Positions 8,887 to 19,700 are shown, numbered from the stretch's first letter. The stretch is DNA of 64,000 nt from Phocicoccus pinnipedialis (GCF_903994035.1 NZ_CAJEWB010000006.1:61705-125704), one strand, 5' to 3'. Notes: generated by a model from the letters alone, not told the origin. A program made the numbers and translations.

Positions 8887-8914
8887 GTAAAAAGGAAGAC
8901 TTTCTGTCTTCCTT
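8887..8914 (-). terminator. Rho-independent terminator after the addBA operon
   Basis: The stem AAGGAAGAC/GTCTTCCTT (5-base loop) is followed on the minus strand by TTTTTAC. It ends the transcript of the membrane protein gene 8966-9988 and separates it from the DUF47 gene. Confidence 0.85.
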
Positions 8915-8965
8915 AACAATAATAAAGCCTTTCATCAAAAAAAGGTATAGAATTATTTATATTTA

Positions 8966-9988
8966 TTAACTTTTTGTTAAAAACTGACTGAATAATAATG
9001 TGGAAAGCGTAACCAACATAGCTATACCCACCGCATTTAATACCTGCACCTCGCCGTATAAATTAAACCCAATTCCATAGAATATGATACCCATAATCGT
9101 TGAGAAAACGAGATAATAAACAATCGCATATTGTCCGAAATGGTTAAAACGATTCTGTACTCCGATTGGCATGTAGCATGCGAGTACCCAAATAGATAAA
9201 AACATGCCTATCGCGACCATTGGACCACCGATGTATTCACCGATAATTGTGCTACTCATTGACCCAACACTCAACACCTCTATTAGTTTGATAACTAGTC
9301 CACCAAATAGGAATACTAAAATAAGAACGACTTGCATGTACTTGGGGAGAATTTCCTCTAATTTCACTCGCGCAAGTAAACTACCAATTAATGCACACGG
9401 AATGCTAATGAATATAAGAAGCATAAGTAATGGTAAATCTACAATTGTGCCTAAGTTCAAATTCGCATATTCTATGATATCACTCGTTCTAAATACAGAT
9501 ACGTAATCATTAAATTTTTGAATTGCACTGTACACAATGTTATTCGATTGCATTGCGTTTAATGCCTTTAAAAGCACATTTAACAATACATGCGCTACTA
9601 CTAATACTACAAGCGTTACAAGTGTCATTAACATAGGGCGATTTCTAAACAGTAAAACAAAGAGTCCACTAATTGCTGCTAAAAACAGCACATCTTGACC
9701 ATTTAAAATGAGCGAAATCATAAGTAACACTAGTCCTGATAGAATCAATGGCTTCATGATTGATTTTACCTTGGTCGCAATATATCCGACTGTCAGTGAC
9801 AGAAGTGGTAGTAATGCGCCACCAAAGAATATATGAAATACTTGAAACGTCTTTAATTCTTTACCGTAAAAATATTCGTATGGATTCACTAAGTGAATCG
9901 GTAAGAGAAACTGAATGCTTGCACCGATCATTAAAATGATAAGCGTAAACGATAGCATCGTGTTTATCTTTAACTTCTCATTAAGCAA
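8966..9988 (-). CDS. Polytopic membrane protein of unknown function, last gene of the addBA operon
   Basis: A 340-residue hydrophobic protein with roughly ten predicted helices. The pattern (helical pairs, HIFFGGALLPLLSL near residue 52, late CYMPIGVQNRFNHFGQYAIVYY near residue 266) recalls the DUF418-type membrane family, but I do not recognise it with certainty. It overlaps the addA stop by 8 bases, so it is translationally coupled to addA. There is no obvious functional link to recombination; the coupling may simply reflect operon growth. Confidence 0.72.
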   Translation of the reverse strand: MLNEKLKINTMLSFTLIILMIGASIQFLLPIHLVNPYEYFYGKELKTFQVFHIFFGGALLPLLSLTVGYIATKVKSIMKPLILSGLVLLMISLILNGQDVLFLAAISGLFVLLFRNRPMLMTLVTLVVLVVAHVLLNVLLKALNAMQSNNIVYSAIQKFNDYVSVFRTSDIIEYANLNLGTIVDLPLLMLLIFISIPCALIGSLLARVKLEEILPKYMQVVLILVFLFGGLVIKLIEVLSVGSMSSTIIGEYIGGPMVAIGMFLSIWVLACYMPIGVQNRFNHFGQYAIVYYLVFSTIMGIIFYGIGFNLYGEVQVLNAVGIAMLVTLSTLLFSQFLTKS

Positions 9989-12900
9989 CTTTTACCACTC
10001 CATAGTTAAAGTAATAGAGGTAAACTTCGACCGGTTTATTCAGGGCTGCCATTAGTGACTTTTGGTAGATATCCATCTGTGTGAAATATCTATCTTTAAG
10101 TTCATCTACAGGTACACCCTTTACTCGGTCCGTCTTATAGTCGATCAACACATAGTGTTCCTTATGTTCAACAAGTAAATCGACGATACCTTGTACCATC
10201 TTACCAGAAATATCACTGTAGCCGATCGTCTTTTGACTCATAATAAATGGCAATTCTGTGTGCACTTCTTTAGATTCCTTAAATATAGATATAATCGTTG
10301 GATCTGAAATGAATTTTAGAGCATAATCTCTCATGCGTTTACGCATCGTATCCGTGACAAGTGGAATGTCTTCTGTGTAGTGTGAAACGATTCGTTTTAC
10401 AACTTCAGTTTGCGCCTTGATTTCAAGGTTTATTAGAGAATCAAACCTGCGACTCACCTGCACCATCACTGCGTGCATATGCGTACCAAATAGCGGCGCG
10501 TCTGTAGATTGATCTAAGAATTTTGGCTTAGTGAGTTCTACTTTACGTTCAAATAAATCATTCCTTAGAATTGCTTCGTCAGGAACAGTTTCGTTTTTAC
10601 GCTTGATTTCTGATACGGATTCTTTTACTGTTTCTTTATTTTTTTCGTTCGGGACATATTCATAGTTCATACGCGTTTCTACTTGTGGTGAATACGATAC
10701 GTTCAGTTCAATTAAGTCATCGAAGGAAATACGTTTTTTGGCTTCTTCTTCGTGACGAATTTCGTCGATGTACTCAGTGCGTGCCGTGTAGAACGTTTCT
10801 TTCGAACCAAACAACATTGGAATGATCAGCGCTTCGATGGTCTTTGCTGAAAGTCTCACGTCAGCTGGAACTTTTCTTCCATCATCATACTGATAAAGTG
10901 GCTGCTTAAATGTTTCTAAGTACGTCATCTTGTCAGCACGCGCTTCTTCGAAGTCCGCTTCAGGCAATATATTCACGAATGGCATAAATAGCTTCGTCTT
11001 TGCACGCGTTAGCGCAACGTAAAGAAGTCGCATCTCTTCAGAAATTCTCTCTTTCACGAGCTTTTCGTACATCAAGTCGTAGTCGAGATTTGTTGTAACG
11101 AGCCCCTTGCCTTCATCGTATGATTTTAAAGCCATCCCAAAGTCTGGGTGAACGAGCATCTTGTCTGATAGACCACGTCCTAATATCGAATAGTCTTGAT
11201 TTAAGATAAATACATAGTTAAACTCAAGTCCTTTGGAGGCATGTATCGTCATGACGCGCACAACGTCTTCGTGCTCACTAATCGCACTCTCTTCGCCGAA
11301 ATCGATATCTTTATCACGTAAATAATTCACATGATTAATGAATTGATACAGCGAATGGTGATTCATGCGCTCAAACTCAATCGCTCGTTCCACGAGACCA
11401 AATAAGTTCGCGCGTCTGACGTCACCACCAGGAAGTCCTGCGAAAAATTCAGTGATGTTAAAGTGTTCAAATATCGTACTTAAAAGTCCTGAAACTGTAT
11501 GATATCTACTTTCTTCTACTAAGAATGTCAGAGTATCCAGTAAAATGTCGATCTTTTCTTTAGTATCATCGTCTGCCATATAATCAAATAGTGCATCATA
11601 GAAATAATGTGCTTTTGAATTCAATCTAATTTTTGCAAGGTCGTCTTCTGAGAAATCGAAAAATGGTAAACGCATGATTCCGATGAGCTTGTCATCTTGT
11701 AATGGGTTGTCGATAATGGATAACAAACTCACGCATGTCTTAATTTCTAAAGTATCGAAATACCCTTTTGTATCTTGATAAGAAAGTGGAATGTCATGTG
11801 ACCTGAATATTTCATTGAACTGGTCAATTGCTTTTCTGTTACGCGTTAACAGTACGATGTCTTTATATTTCACACCATTGTTATGTAATGCCTTGATTTC
11901 TTTAACAACATAATCGAGTTCGATTTCTGTACGTCTTATGTTGCGTTCTTTGTTTCCAACTAAGCCAACGATTTCAGTCTTCACAATATCCTTATTTTCA
12001 TCCAGTCCTACATAAAGCTTCTCAGCATCTGTGTACTCAATTTCACCAACATCACCATCCATCAGGTGTTCGAATAGGAAGTTCGTTGTTTCGAGCACCC
12101 CAATGTTTGAACGGAAGTTCATATTGAGTGGAATCACTTTCCCTGTCCCTTTATTGTTAAACCTGTTTTGTTTACGTATGAATAGTTCAGGAGCTGCCTG
12201 ACGGAATTTGTAGATGGACTGCTTCACGTCTCCGACCATAAATAAATTTCCGTTTGATTCGTCGCCAGTTTTAATGAGAGAGACGATCGCTTCTTGTACG
12301 TAGTTCGTATCTTGATATTCGTCGATCATAACCTCTTTGAACTTAGATTTATAAAGGTCGCTCACTTCTCCATCATTTGCTGTTAAAATCTGAATCGCAA
12401 AATGTTCATAGTCACTAAAATCAATTACTTGGTCACGTGCTTTGTTTGAGCGATATCCCTCAATAAGTGACTTCGCGAGTGAAATAAGCACATTGTTCAT
12501 GCCGTTTAATTCTGACATCTCTTTTTCAAGCGTAGCTTTACCAACTGGTAAGTCAGATGCAAGTGACTTTAAGTTCATAGATATTTCGTTCATTGCACCG
12601 TCTACTCTAAATTTAATAGAAGAATCTTCGATATCTTTATATAATTTCGTTGCACGTGTTGGTAACGTCTCAAATTTTTCTAAAACAAAATCATCCGCCT
12701 CAATATTTTTGTAGAGTTCTTGAAGTTGCTCTTTTAAAGTACCGAGCTTATCGAATTGCTTATGCTGTTTAGCGAGAACTTCACTTTCATGAGCCATCGT
12801 GTAGAGTGTCATTAGCTCATCTACACGTTCGATAGTTCTTTCGACTTCAACTTTGTATTTATCTTTACCCTGCTCATATCGCTTGTGAATCCTTTTTTCA

Positions 12901-13508
12901 TCTAAAAACTGATCGACAAGTTCATTTAGAAACTTAAACGGATCGCTCGTAGCAATTGCTGTTTCATAGAGTTTCTTTATTTCTCTCTTCAATGGATCGT
13001 TCACCTTGTCTGTTGCGATAAAGCGTTCGAGCTTTAAGAAGTCTTCATCACCACTTCGATACCACGCTTCTAAAATATCGTCGAGCACATCTGAAATGCG
13101 TGATTCTTTTTCTTCCTCCATTAATGTACGCATATCTGGCGAAAGTCCAACCACATTGTAATGGTTCTGAATCAGGAACATACAGAAAGAATGTAGCGTT
13201 GAAATGTGCGCACCATTAAGTTTCAGTACTTCTTCTTCAAGATGCATACGTTCGTCAGAGTATGGTTCTAGCTTCAAAATAATATCTCTTAGACGATTCT
13301 CGAGCTTCTGCTTCATGTCACGCGCACTCGCTTTAGTAAATGTTGCAACAAATATTTCATCGACACTATAATATTTTGTGCGAATGTTATTGATGATACG
13401 CTCAACTAAAACCGCAGTTTTACCACTTCCAGCCGCTGCTGAGACCAGTAAGTCACTGCCTTTGTAATCGATTGCTTGCTGTTGTTCAGGCGTAAATTTC
13501 ATGCTCAT
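9981..13508 (-). CDS. addA: ATP-dependent helicase/nuclease subunit A (AddA)
   Basis: A 1175-residue UvrD-like superfamily 1 helicase with a C-terminal RecB-type nuclease. Walker A is AAAGSGKT near residue 26, motif II is MIDEYQDTN near residue 393, motif VI is LLYVALTRAKTKL near residue 825, and the nuclease core is LIDYKTDRV near residue 1123. With AddB it forms the Firmicutes counterpart of RecBCD, resecting double-strand ends up to Chi for RecA loading. The start overlaps the addB stop (ATGA), and AAGGAG lies 8 bases before ATG 13508. Confidence 0.97.
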   Translation of the reverse strand: MSMKFTPEQQQAIDYKGSDLLVSAAAGSGKTAVLVERIINNIRTKYYSVDEIFVATFTKASARDMKQKLENRLRDIILKLEPYSDERMHLEEEVLKLNGAHISTLHSFCMFLIQNHYNVVGLSPDMRTLMEEEKESRISDVLDDILEAWYRSGDEDFLKLERFIATDKVNDPLKREIKKLYETAIATSDPFKFLNELVDQFLDEKRIHKRYEQGKDKYKVEVERTIERVDELMTLYTMAHESEVLAKQHKQFDKLGTLKEQLQELYKNIEADDFVLEKFETLPTRATKLYKDIEDSSIKFRVDGAMNEISMNLKSLASDLPVGKATLEKEMSELNGMNNVLISLAKSLIEGYRSNKARDQVIDFSDYEHFAIQILTANDGEVSDLYKSKFKEVMIDEYQDTNYVQEAIVSLIKTGDESNGNLFMVGDVKQSIYKFRQAAPELFIRKQNRFNNKGTGKVIPLNMNFRSNIGVLETTNFLFEHLMDGDVGEIEYTDAEKLYVGLDENKDIVKTEIVGLVGNKERNIRRTEIELDYVVKEIKALHNNGVKYKDIVLLTRNRKAIDQFNEIFRSHDIPLSYQDTKGYFDTLEIKTCVSLLSIIDNPLQDDKLIGIMRLPFFDFSEDDLAKIRLNSKAHYFYDALFDYMADDDTKEKIDILLDTLTFLVEESRYHTVSGLLSTIFEHFNITEFFAGLPGGDVRRANLFGLVERAIEFERMNHHSLYQFINHVNYLRDKDIDFGEESAISEHEDVVRVMTIHASKGLEFNYVFILNQDYSILGRGLSDKMLVHPDFGMALKSYDEGKGLVTTNLDYDLMYEKLVKERISEEMRLLYVALTRAKTKLFMPFVNILPEADFEEARADKMTYLETFKQPLYQYDDGRKVPADVRLSAKTIEALIIPMLFGSKETFYTARTEYIDEIRHEEEAKKRISFDDLIELNVSYSPQVETRMNYEYVPNEKNKETVKESVSEIKRKNETVPDEAILRNDLFERKVELTKPKFLDQSTDAPLFGTHMHAVMVQVSRRFDSLINLEIKAQTEVVKRIVSHYTEDIPLVTDTMRKRMRDYALKFISDPTIISIFKESKEVHTELPFIMSQKTIGYSDISGKMVQGIVDLLVEHKEHYVLIDYKTDRVKGVPVDELKDRYFTQMDIYQKSLMAALNKPVEVYLYYFNYGVVKVA

Positions 13509-16500
13509 TCTTGTACTCCTTCCATCAGATTTCTTGCTTCTTCTTCCACTTCAACGCTGTTCATTTCAACGAAATCACGTTTATTCATGAGGTAGTCAAT
13601 ATTACACGCTGCTTTAAATTCGCAGAACGCACATGGTGATAATATTTCGTTCACTGTCAGCGGGTTGATATCTACTTTACCTGAGTATAGTAAATCCGCA
13701 CCATCTCTGATTTTATTTATTGTGTAAGCTTCAATGCGCTTATAACCATCTGTAGATATAATCTTGGATAAATCTGTTTTATAGAACCCGCCTTCTTTAT
13801 TGACTTGTAATCGATAGAAGTCGGTTATTTTCTGCTCACCATTCAATAGTTCGACGAGTCCAGGACTCCCCACATTAAGCGATTCCATTTCACTATCATG
13901 AAGGTCAGCAACAAATTTACCGTTTGGACGGAGCTGGGCTTCTTTTTTCTTCTGAATAAATTCTGCAAATTCTTCGTCTGACATATCACGCGCTCTTTGG
14001 TTTTCGATATCTGTAAGTGTGACTGTTGGATTTACTACAGGATAAAAATGCATGAGCAATGGAATGAGTTCACCGCTTATTTTTTTATGCCCATTTTCGA
14101 GCAGTACTCTCATATAAGTGAATTGCTGAAGTTCTTTGCCCACATAGATTTCTTTTAAGTTTAAATCTTTTGTTGCGTTCGATTTGTAGTCGATAAGTGA
14201 AATATAAGAGAATGGCCCATCGCGTTTAATATCCACTCGGTCGATTTTACCACGTAGATTGATTTGGTGACCCGCGTCACTAACGAATTGTAACTCACCA
14301 AAGTCACTGTATTCTTCACCGAAAGTACCTTCGATTATCTCTATGTTAAAATCACTATTTTCGAGATATCGTCTTAAATTGATAATCGTTTCAGAAATTG
14401 TTTTTGCTGCACGAATTTTTAAAGATTGGTAGTATGCATTGGTTTCAAAAATCCCATACGAAATCTTTTCAACTATTTTTTCTACAGACAAATCGACTTC
14501 TTTTCTTATAGTTTCGTCTGTTTGGCCAACAAGCGTTTTGTTCAGTCTCTTACCAATCACGTCTTCTAACACATTGTGGTAGAGATTCCCTATTTCAAGA
14601 GGTCTCACTTCAAACGGCTTTCTTGGGTTCAGTTTAAGTCCATACTGAGCAAAGTGTTTAAACTGACAATTATAGAACGTCTGGAATCTTGAAACAGACG
14701 TCTTCAGGGAATCTCCATAAAGTTGCTGAGCGACATCTTTTGAAAGCCTGCTCGCCTGGTTCGAATATTTTAATGTACGTTTTAAACTCAAGTAAGTTTC
14801 ATTATTTTTTTCTTTAAGTAGGCTTAGAGCTTCTAAGAATGGCAGATAATTTGGTACATTCTCGAGCTCTACTAGATCGTCATAAGATTCTTTCATCATT
14901 TTGCGGAGATTCATATGTAACAGATCTCGCATAGAAGATTCGCTCGATAGCTGACTAAAAATATCTTTCGTTTGATATTTCGTAGTTTCAATATATTTTA
15001 AGTTCGTACGTTTCTCATTCGAGTCTAAAATCTCTTTAACAAAAGGAGAAATCGTAGTTCGTTCTCCACTGATTGATACATTCGAGAACGAGATATACAG
15101 CCCATCCGTTGGTCTAGTGAGACCGTGATAGAATACGAAGCGTTCGTCTTCACGAAGCGTGTCAGAGGTTGGCGAGAGCTGGATGTTTTTTTCCTCAAAA
15201 ATACGTTTCTCATCATCTGTAAGAATATGGTTCGTGCTCATATCCATAGGCATTGCCGTGTGATTCATTCCAACGATAAAGACATACTTTTTGTTCTCAA
15301 CTTTCGCGAGCTCTATTTTACCAACAATGACTTCTTCTAGAGTCGATGGTCGCATGCTAAACTCCGCTTCATTTAACCCTTCAGTGAATGTCGACATGAA
15401 TGATTCGAATGATTTCTCTTCATCTTTGTAAACTAAGTATGACTGATCCATAAGGGCAATGATATGTTTATAAACTTCCTCAGTCTCGTTGATGCGACGA
15501 ACCGATTCATCGTGTTCGTTAATTTCGTTAGAAATCTTTTCTAAAACCCCATTATTTTCTAGGAAATAATATAAAATTTCCAGATACTCTTTTACAGTCG
15601 TTGCGTTATTCCAACCTTTAAAAAGTGATGTTAGCACGTTTAAAATTCTGTTTTTATATTTGAGCAAGGCTTCTAAGTTTTCGTTCGTTTCTTCATCGAT
15701 TTCGAGAATACGACCGTCATCTGTGACTTCAAACTGTGTCTTAAACACATCATCATCATGGAGTCTTGTGTAGTTAATACCGCGCTCAAGCACAATGTTT
15801 TCAAATAGATACATTGAGTTCTTGTCGGTAATTTCGTTTAAGTAGCCACTCTTCATGATATTGATAACAGTAGTACGCTCAAGATTTCTAGAGTATGCGT
15901 TAAATAAGCTTAAGATAAACTGCGCGAACGGATGGCGGTTCATCTTATACTTCTCGTCAATATGATAATAAATATTGAACTTATTAAACGTATGTTCAAT
16001 TTGGCGCGCGTACGTATCATCTCTATAGAGCACGCCGATATCATTGTACGTTGCATGTTTGTCACGAACGAGTGATTCGATTTGACGCGCGACTTCCGTG
16101 ATCTCTTCACGCGGATTCTCCGCTTCAATAATCGTGATTCCGTCGTAATCGCGAATGAAACTTCCTTCATAAAGGAACGATTCTACATCGATGAGTCCCT
16201 GTTTATTCGCACGTAAATTACGTTCATCGAATTTAATAATCTCTGTCCCTGATTCAGTAAACATATCCAGCATCTGAAGTCTATCAATTACCGCATTCGT
16301 CTTTCTGAAAAGTGACTTGTTGTTTCCGTCTTGAAGTAAAATTAAGTGAATGTCATCCGTAAATTTATTAAGCACTTTTAAGAAACGGTACTCCACCTCA
16401 CTAAAGTTGTGGAACCCGTCAATGTAAATTGTCGCGTTTCTAAGACTCGGTACTTCATTTGGTGAAAGTTTGGCAAGACGATCTACGAAATCAGGCATTG

Positions 16501-17038
16501 CGTTCATTTTTTCAATGTTGTGTTCCAAAATTGTGTATTGCCACTTCTTATAAATCTTAACTAAGTCGGCGTACTTTTCAGCCATGCGATTATTTGGCCA
16601 CTTGATTGATTCGAGCGTCTCAATATCGACTTCATAGTTGACGAACTCCTCAATCATATCGAGGACTTTTCCAGAGAACTTCACATGATTTTTTGAATCA
16701 CGATAGTACTTGAGTTCATCTTCATCAAAACTCTCAATGAGTTTATGTATGAGCATAATATGCCCTGATTCAGTCAGAGTATCTCTGTTGCCGGCACCAA
16801 TTTCATTCAAAATATGCCACATAAACCTAGAAAAGCTTAAGACACTCGTTCTTAAGCTTCCACTATAAGTAGATTCATGCGGATTTATTAACATGCTTTC
16901 ATACGTCAGCGTGTTCTGAGTTGGTGTGATAATAAAAATCTTATTACCAAGTGGTTCTTTTTCAGTTTTCTTAATAATCTCTTCAAACATGTGGGTAGTT
17001 TTACCCGTACCACTAATACCAGTCCAAATATGAATCAT
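13505..17038 (-). CDS. addB: ATP-dependent helicase/nuclease subunit B (AddB)
   Basis: A 1177-residue AddB. It has an N-terminal P-loop (GISGTGKTTHM), a degenerate helicase body, and a RecB-type nuclease core (SLIDYKSNAT, about residue 960). The Fe-S staple is visible: a Cys in FYNCQFKHF near residue 795 plus Cys1136, Cys1139 and Cys1145 close to the C-terminus. The cluster clamps the nuclease domain and is needed for DNA-end binding in the B. subtilis enzyme. It begins 12 bases after spsB and is followed without gap by addA. Chi recognition is assigned to AddB in the family. Confidence 0.96.
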   Translation of the reverse strand: MIHIWTGISGTGKTTHMFEEIIKKTEKEPLGNKIFIITPTQNTLTYESMLINPHESTYSGSLRTSVLSFSRFMWHILNEIGAGNRDTLTESGHIMLIHKLIESFDEDELKYYRDSKNHVKFSGKVLDMIEEFVNYEVDIETLESIKWPNNRMAEKYADLVKIYKKWQYTILEHNIEKMNAMPDFVDRLAKLSPNEVPSLRNATIYIDGFHNFSEVEYRFLKVLNKFTDDIHLILLQDGNNKSLFRKTNAVIDRLQMLDMFTESGTEIIKFDERNLRANKQGLIDVESFLYEGSFIRDYDGITIIEAENPREEITEVARQIESLVRDKHATYNDIGVLYRDDTYARQIEHTFNKFNIYYHIDEKYKMNRHPFAQFILSLFNAYSRNLERTTVINIMKSGYLNEITDKNSMYLFENIVLERGINYTRLHDDDVFKTQFEVTDDGRILEIDEETNENLEALLKYKNRILNVLTSLFKGWNNATTVKEYLEILYYFLENNGVLEKISNEINEHDESVRRINETEEVYKHIIALMDQSYLVYKDEEKSFESFMSTFTEGLNEAEFSMRPSTLEEVIVGKIELAKVENKKYVFIVGMNHTAMPMDMSTNHILTDDEKRIFEEKNIQLSPTSDTLREDERFVFYHGLTRPTDGLYISFSNVSISGERTTISPFVKEILDSNEKRTNLKYIETTKYQTKDIFSQLSSESSMRDLLHMNLRKMMKESYDDLVELENVPNYLPFLEALSLLKEKNNETYLSLKRTLKYSNQASRLSKDVAQQLYGDSLKTSVSRFQTFYNCQFKHFAQYGLKLNPRKPFEVRPLEIGNLYHNVLEDVIGKRLNKTLVGQTDETIRKEVDLSVEKIVEKISYGIFETNAYYQSLKIRAAKTISETIINLRRYLENSDFNIEIIEGTFGEEYSDFGELQFVSDAGHQINLRGKIDRVDIKRDGPFSYISLIDYKSNATKDLNLKEIYVGKELQQFTYMRVLLENGHKKISGELIPLLMHFYPVVNPTVTLTDIENQRARDMSDEEFAEFIQKKKEAQLRPNGKFVADLHDSEMESLNVGSPGLVELLNGEQKITDFYRLQVNKEGGFYKTDLSKIISTDGYKRIEAYTINKIRDGADLLYSGKVDINPLTVNEILSPCAFCEFKAACNIDYLMNKRDFVEMNSVEVEEEARNLMEGVQE

Positions 17039-17050
17039 TCACTATTCACC

Positions 17051-17587
17051 CTATTCACTAAAATCAGTTGTAAATTCGCTAAATGGCCAGAATCTAAGTT
17101 GCACTTTTCCTATAATATCATCTTCACTTACGAGTCCAATCTCTCTAGAGTCTTTCGAGACTGCTCTATTATCGCCGAGTACTAAGTACTGCTCATCCGG
17201 AATTTTATCCCCATCCACACCTAGTGTTTCTAATGTGAAGTTGTCGCGATACGAATTCTCATACTCTTTAACATATGGCTCATCAATTGCCTCGCCATTC
17301 ACATAGACTATCCCGTCTTTCATCTCAATCGTATCACCCGGCAGCCCGATGACACGCTTGATATATGCTTGCTCATGACCTGCATCAAAAACGATGACAT
17401 CCGAGTGTTTTAAATCTGCAAAATTATATAAAAACTTGTTTACAATCACACGTTCGTTGTCATGAAAAGTATTCTCCATGCTTGAGCCGTCGACCACATA
17501 CTGGGCGAACAGAAAATATCGAATCACTAATATGATAACGACAGCGACCAAAAAGGATATTGCCCAGTCTCTAATTTCCTTTAACAT
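17051..17587 (-). CDS. spsB: Type I signal peptidase SpsB
   Basis: A 178-residue protein with a single N-terminal membrane anchor (about residues 8-28). The catalytic Ser36 is in DGSSMENT and the general base Lys77 in AYIKRVIGLPGD, followed by the GDNRAVSKDSR box. These are the same positions as in S. aureus SpsB. It removes signal peptides from secreted proteins on the outer face of the membrane. It lies 9 bases downstream of the VTT-domain gene and 12 bases upstream of addB in a five-gene minus-strand operon. No catalytically dead SpsA paralogue is adjacent. Confidence 0.96.
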   Translation of the reverse strand: MLKEIRDWAISFLVAVVIILVIRYFLFAQYVVDGSSMENTFHDNERVIVNKFLYNFADLKHSDVIVFDAGHEQAYIKRVIGLPGDTIEMKDGIVYVNGEAIDEPYVKEYENSYRDNFTLETLGVDGDKIPDEQYLVLGDNRAVSKDSREIGLVSEDDIIGKVQLRFWPFSEFTTDFSE

Positions 17588-17596
17588 AACAGCACC

Positions 17597-18196
17597 TTAA
17601 CTTTCCATTTTTTTATCAATATAACGTTGATACACTTTCGATAATATATATAATAAGACTAAAAATCCGATAGATAAAATGATGCGTATCGGTGATTTTA
17701 AAAATCCAGCAATATCAAAACCGATTACTGAAATCGATAATATCATGACGAACTTCGATGCAAGTAAAATATATAAATACACGTCACGACGTATGTTCGA
17801 CATCGCCGTAATAATATTTACAACACTCGACGGTGTAAACGGCAAGCTCAAGAGAATGAATAGAAAACTAAACCCTCTTCTATCGATAAATTCACGCATC
17901 TTGTATAGACGTTTATGCTTATTGATGTACTTCGTCGCACGTTCTCTGAAAAGATAACGAGCAATCAAGAATACAGAATAACTCCCAGTGACACTACCTG
18001 CGTAGCTCACTAAGAATCCTACCACTAGACCATATGAATTTGTATTTAGTATGACGATCGCAATGAGTGGCAGAATCGGGAGAAAAGACTCCACAACAAC
18101 AAGAAACAAACCTACCAAAATGCCGAATTGGCTGAACTTATCAAAAAGTTGCTCGATCCCCTCAGGCGTCGATAATAACTCTAAAATATGTTGCAT
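17597..18196 (-). CDS. TVP38/TMEM64 (VTT domain) family membrane protein
   Basis: A 199-residue polytopic membrane protein of the VTT/DedA superfamily. The central block LVSYAGSVTGSYSVFLIARYLFRE (about residues 63-86) and the later SLPFTPSSVVNIITAMSNIRR carry the family's re-entrant-loop residues. Members act as lipid scramblases or undecaprenyl-phosphate/phospholipid flippases; the substrate of this copy is unknown. It is the first gene of the operon with spsB, addB and addA. Confidence 0.85.
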   Translation of the reverse strand: MQHILELLSTPEGIEQLFDKFSQFGILVGLFLVVVESFLPILPLIAIVILNTNSYGLVVGFLVSYAGSVTGSYSVFLIARYLFRERATKYINKHKRLYKMREFIDRRGFSFLFILLSLPFTPSSVVNIITAMSNIRRDVYLYILLASKFVMILSISVIGFDIAGFLKSPIRIILSIGFLVLLYILSKVYQRYIDKKMES

Positions 18197-18230
18197 AGTA
18201 CTAACCTCTATTTTTTAAATGAGTACGTTT

Positions 18231-18240
18231 ATTATAACAT
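18231..18240 (-). promoter_or_regulatory. Extended -10 promoter for the spsB-addBA operon
   Basis: On the minus strand ATGTTATAAT gives a perfect -10 hexamer (TATAAT) with the TGn extension, about 35 bases before the first start codon. No good -35 is visible, which is common with extended -10 promoters. Confidence 0.5.
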
Positions 18241-18423
18241 TACAAAAGAAAAGAGTCGTGAGTGGAAATCGGTTAAGGTATTTCTTAACTTAAAATTTAA
18301 TTTCTGGTTTTATTGTGAGTTAATAAACAATAAATGATGAGGATAGTTATCCATTTACGCGAGGTAAGTAGCCAATATATTGACCCACGGCATTCCGAAC
18401 TAAGGGTGTCGCATTCATTCCAT

Positions 18424-18455
18424 CAAAAAAAGCGCACCGCCTAATGGCCGTGCGC
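18424..18455 (-). terminator. Rho-independent terminator of rocD
   Basis: The GC-rich stem GCGCACgGCC/GGCgGTGCGC (18432-18455) has a 4-base loop and is followed on the minus strand by a T run. It lies 20 bases past the rocD stop. Confidence 0.88.
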
Positions 18456-18475
18456 CTCTATAATTTCCCGAGATA

Positions 18476-19663
18476 TTAGAACACAGTTTTAACTTGCTCA
18501 ATTGCCCAGTCTAAGTCTTCTTTTTCAATGACCAGAGGTGGTGCGAAACGAATCACAGTGTCGTGTGTTTCTTTACATAGTAAACCGAGTTCTTTTAGCT
18601 TTTCACAGTATGGTCTTGCCGCTTCAGTCAGTTCTACTCCGATAAATAATCCGCGACCACGTACTTCTTTGATTACAGGATTATCGATTTTTTGTAGTTC
18701 TGCTTTGAAGTATTCGCCAAGCTCGTTTGAACGTTCTGCAAGTTTTTCATCAATCAAAACATCAAGTGCAGCGATTGATACTGCTGCAGCTAGTGGATTA
18801 CCACCGAATGTTGAACCGTGTGAACCTGGTGTCATTAATTCAAATGCTTCCTTGTCACCTAGTACTACTGACACTGGTAATACCCCACCACCAAGTGCCT
18901 TTCCTAAGATATACATGTCTGGCTTAACATCTTCCCAGTCACATGCGAATAATTTACCACTTCTTGCAAGTCCACATTGGATTTCGTCAGCAATCATAAG
19001 AACGTTGTGCTCATCACATAACTCACGAACTTCTCTTAAGAAGCCTTCACGTGGAATGTTGATTCCTGATTCACCTTGGATTGGCTCGAATATTACAGCA
19101 ACAGTGTTTTCATTGATTGCCGCTTTAAGTTGATCAATATCACCGAAGTCTACAAGTGGGAATCCTGGCACTAGTGGGTGGAAGCCACTCTTGTATTCTT
19201 CTTCACTAGAAAGTGAAATTGCACCTAGAGTACGGCCGTGGAAGTTACCGTTCATTCCGATAATTTCTGCTTTGCCTTCTTCTACGCCTTTTACTTGATA
19301 ACCCCAACGGCGTGCTGTTTTAATAGCAGTTTCTACTGCTTCAGCACCAGTGTTCATTGGAATTGCCATTTCTTTACCTGAAATTTCTTTCAGTTTGTTT
19401 AACCATTCACCCATGTTATCTGTGTAAAATGCACGTGAAGCAAGCGTCACTTTGTCTGCTTGTTCTTTAAGTGCTGCGATGATTTTAGGATGGCGGTGTC
19501 CTTGGTTTACTGCTGAATATGCACTGAGCATATCTAGATACTTATTGCCTTCAGGATCAGTGACAAACGCACCTTCCGCTTCAGAGATTACGATTGGAAG
19601 CGGTTTGTACGTTGGTGCTGCTACGCTGTCAGCGAGTTTTATAATATCTTGTGATTGAGTCAT
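18476..19663 (-). CDS. rocD: Ornithine aminotransferase
   Basis: A 395-residue class III PLP aminotransferase. Landmarks are [19 protein letters not shown] (PLP phosphate binding, about residue 103), the [11 protein letters not shown] block with the PLP-contacting Asp near residue 226, and the Schiff-base Lys in [10 protein letters not shown] near residue 255. It converts ornithine and 2-oxoglutarate to glutamate-5-semialdehyde and glutamate. The gene follows rocA by 37 bases on the same strand, so the product is handed to the next enzyme of arginine/ornithine catabolism from the same transcript. ATG 19663 follows an AAGGGGATG-type site. Confidence 0.95.
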   Translation of the reverse strand: MTQSQDIIKLADSVAAPTYKPLPIVISEAEGAFVTDPEGNKYLDMLSAYSAVNQGHRHPKIIAALKEQADKVTLASRAFYTDNMGEWLNKLKEISGKEMAIPMNTGAEAVETAIKTARRWGYQVKGVEEGKAEIIGMNGNFHGRTLGAISLSSEEEYKSGFHPLVPGFPLVDFGDIDQLKAAINENTVAVIFEPIQGESGINIPREGFLREVRELCDEHNVLMIADEIQCGLARSGKLFACDWEDVKPDMYILGKALGGGVLPVSVVLGDKEAFELMTPGSHGSTFGGNPLAAAVSIAALDVLIDEKLAERSNELGEYFKAELQKIDNPVIKEVRGRGLFIGVELTEAARPYCEKLKELGLLCKETHDTVIRFAPPLVIEKEDLDWAIEQVKTVF

Positions 19664-19700
19664 TACTGCATCCCCTTTTATAAGCCTTTAATCTATGCGA

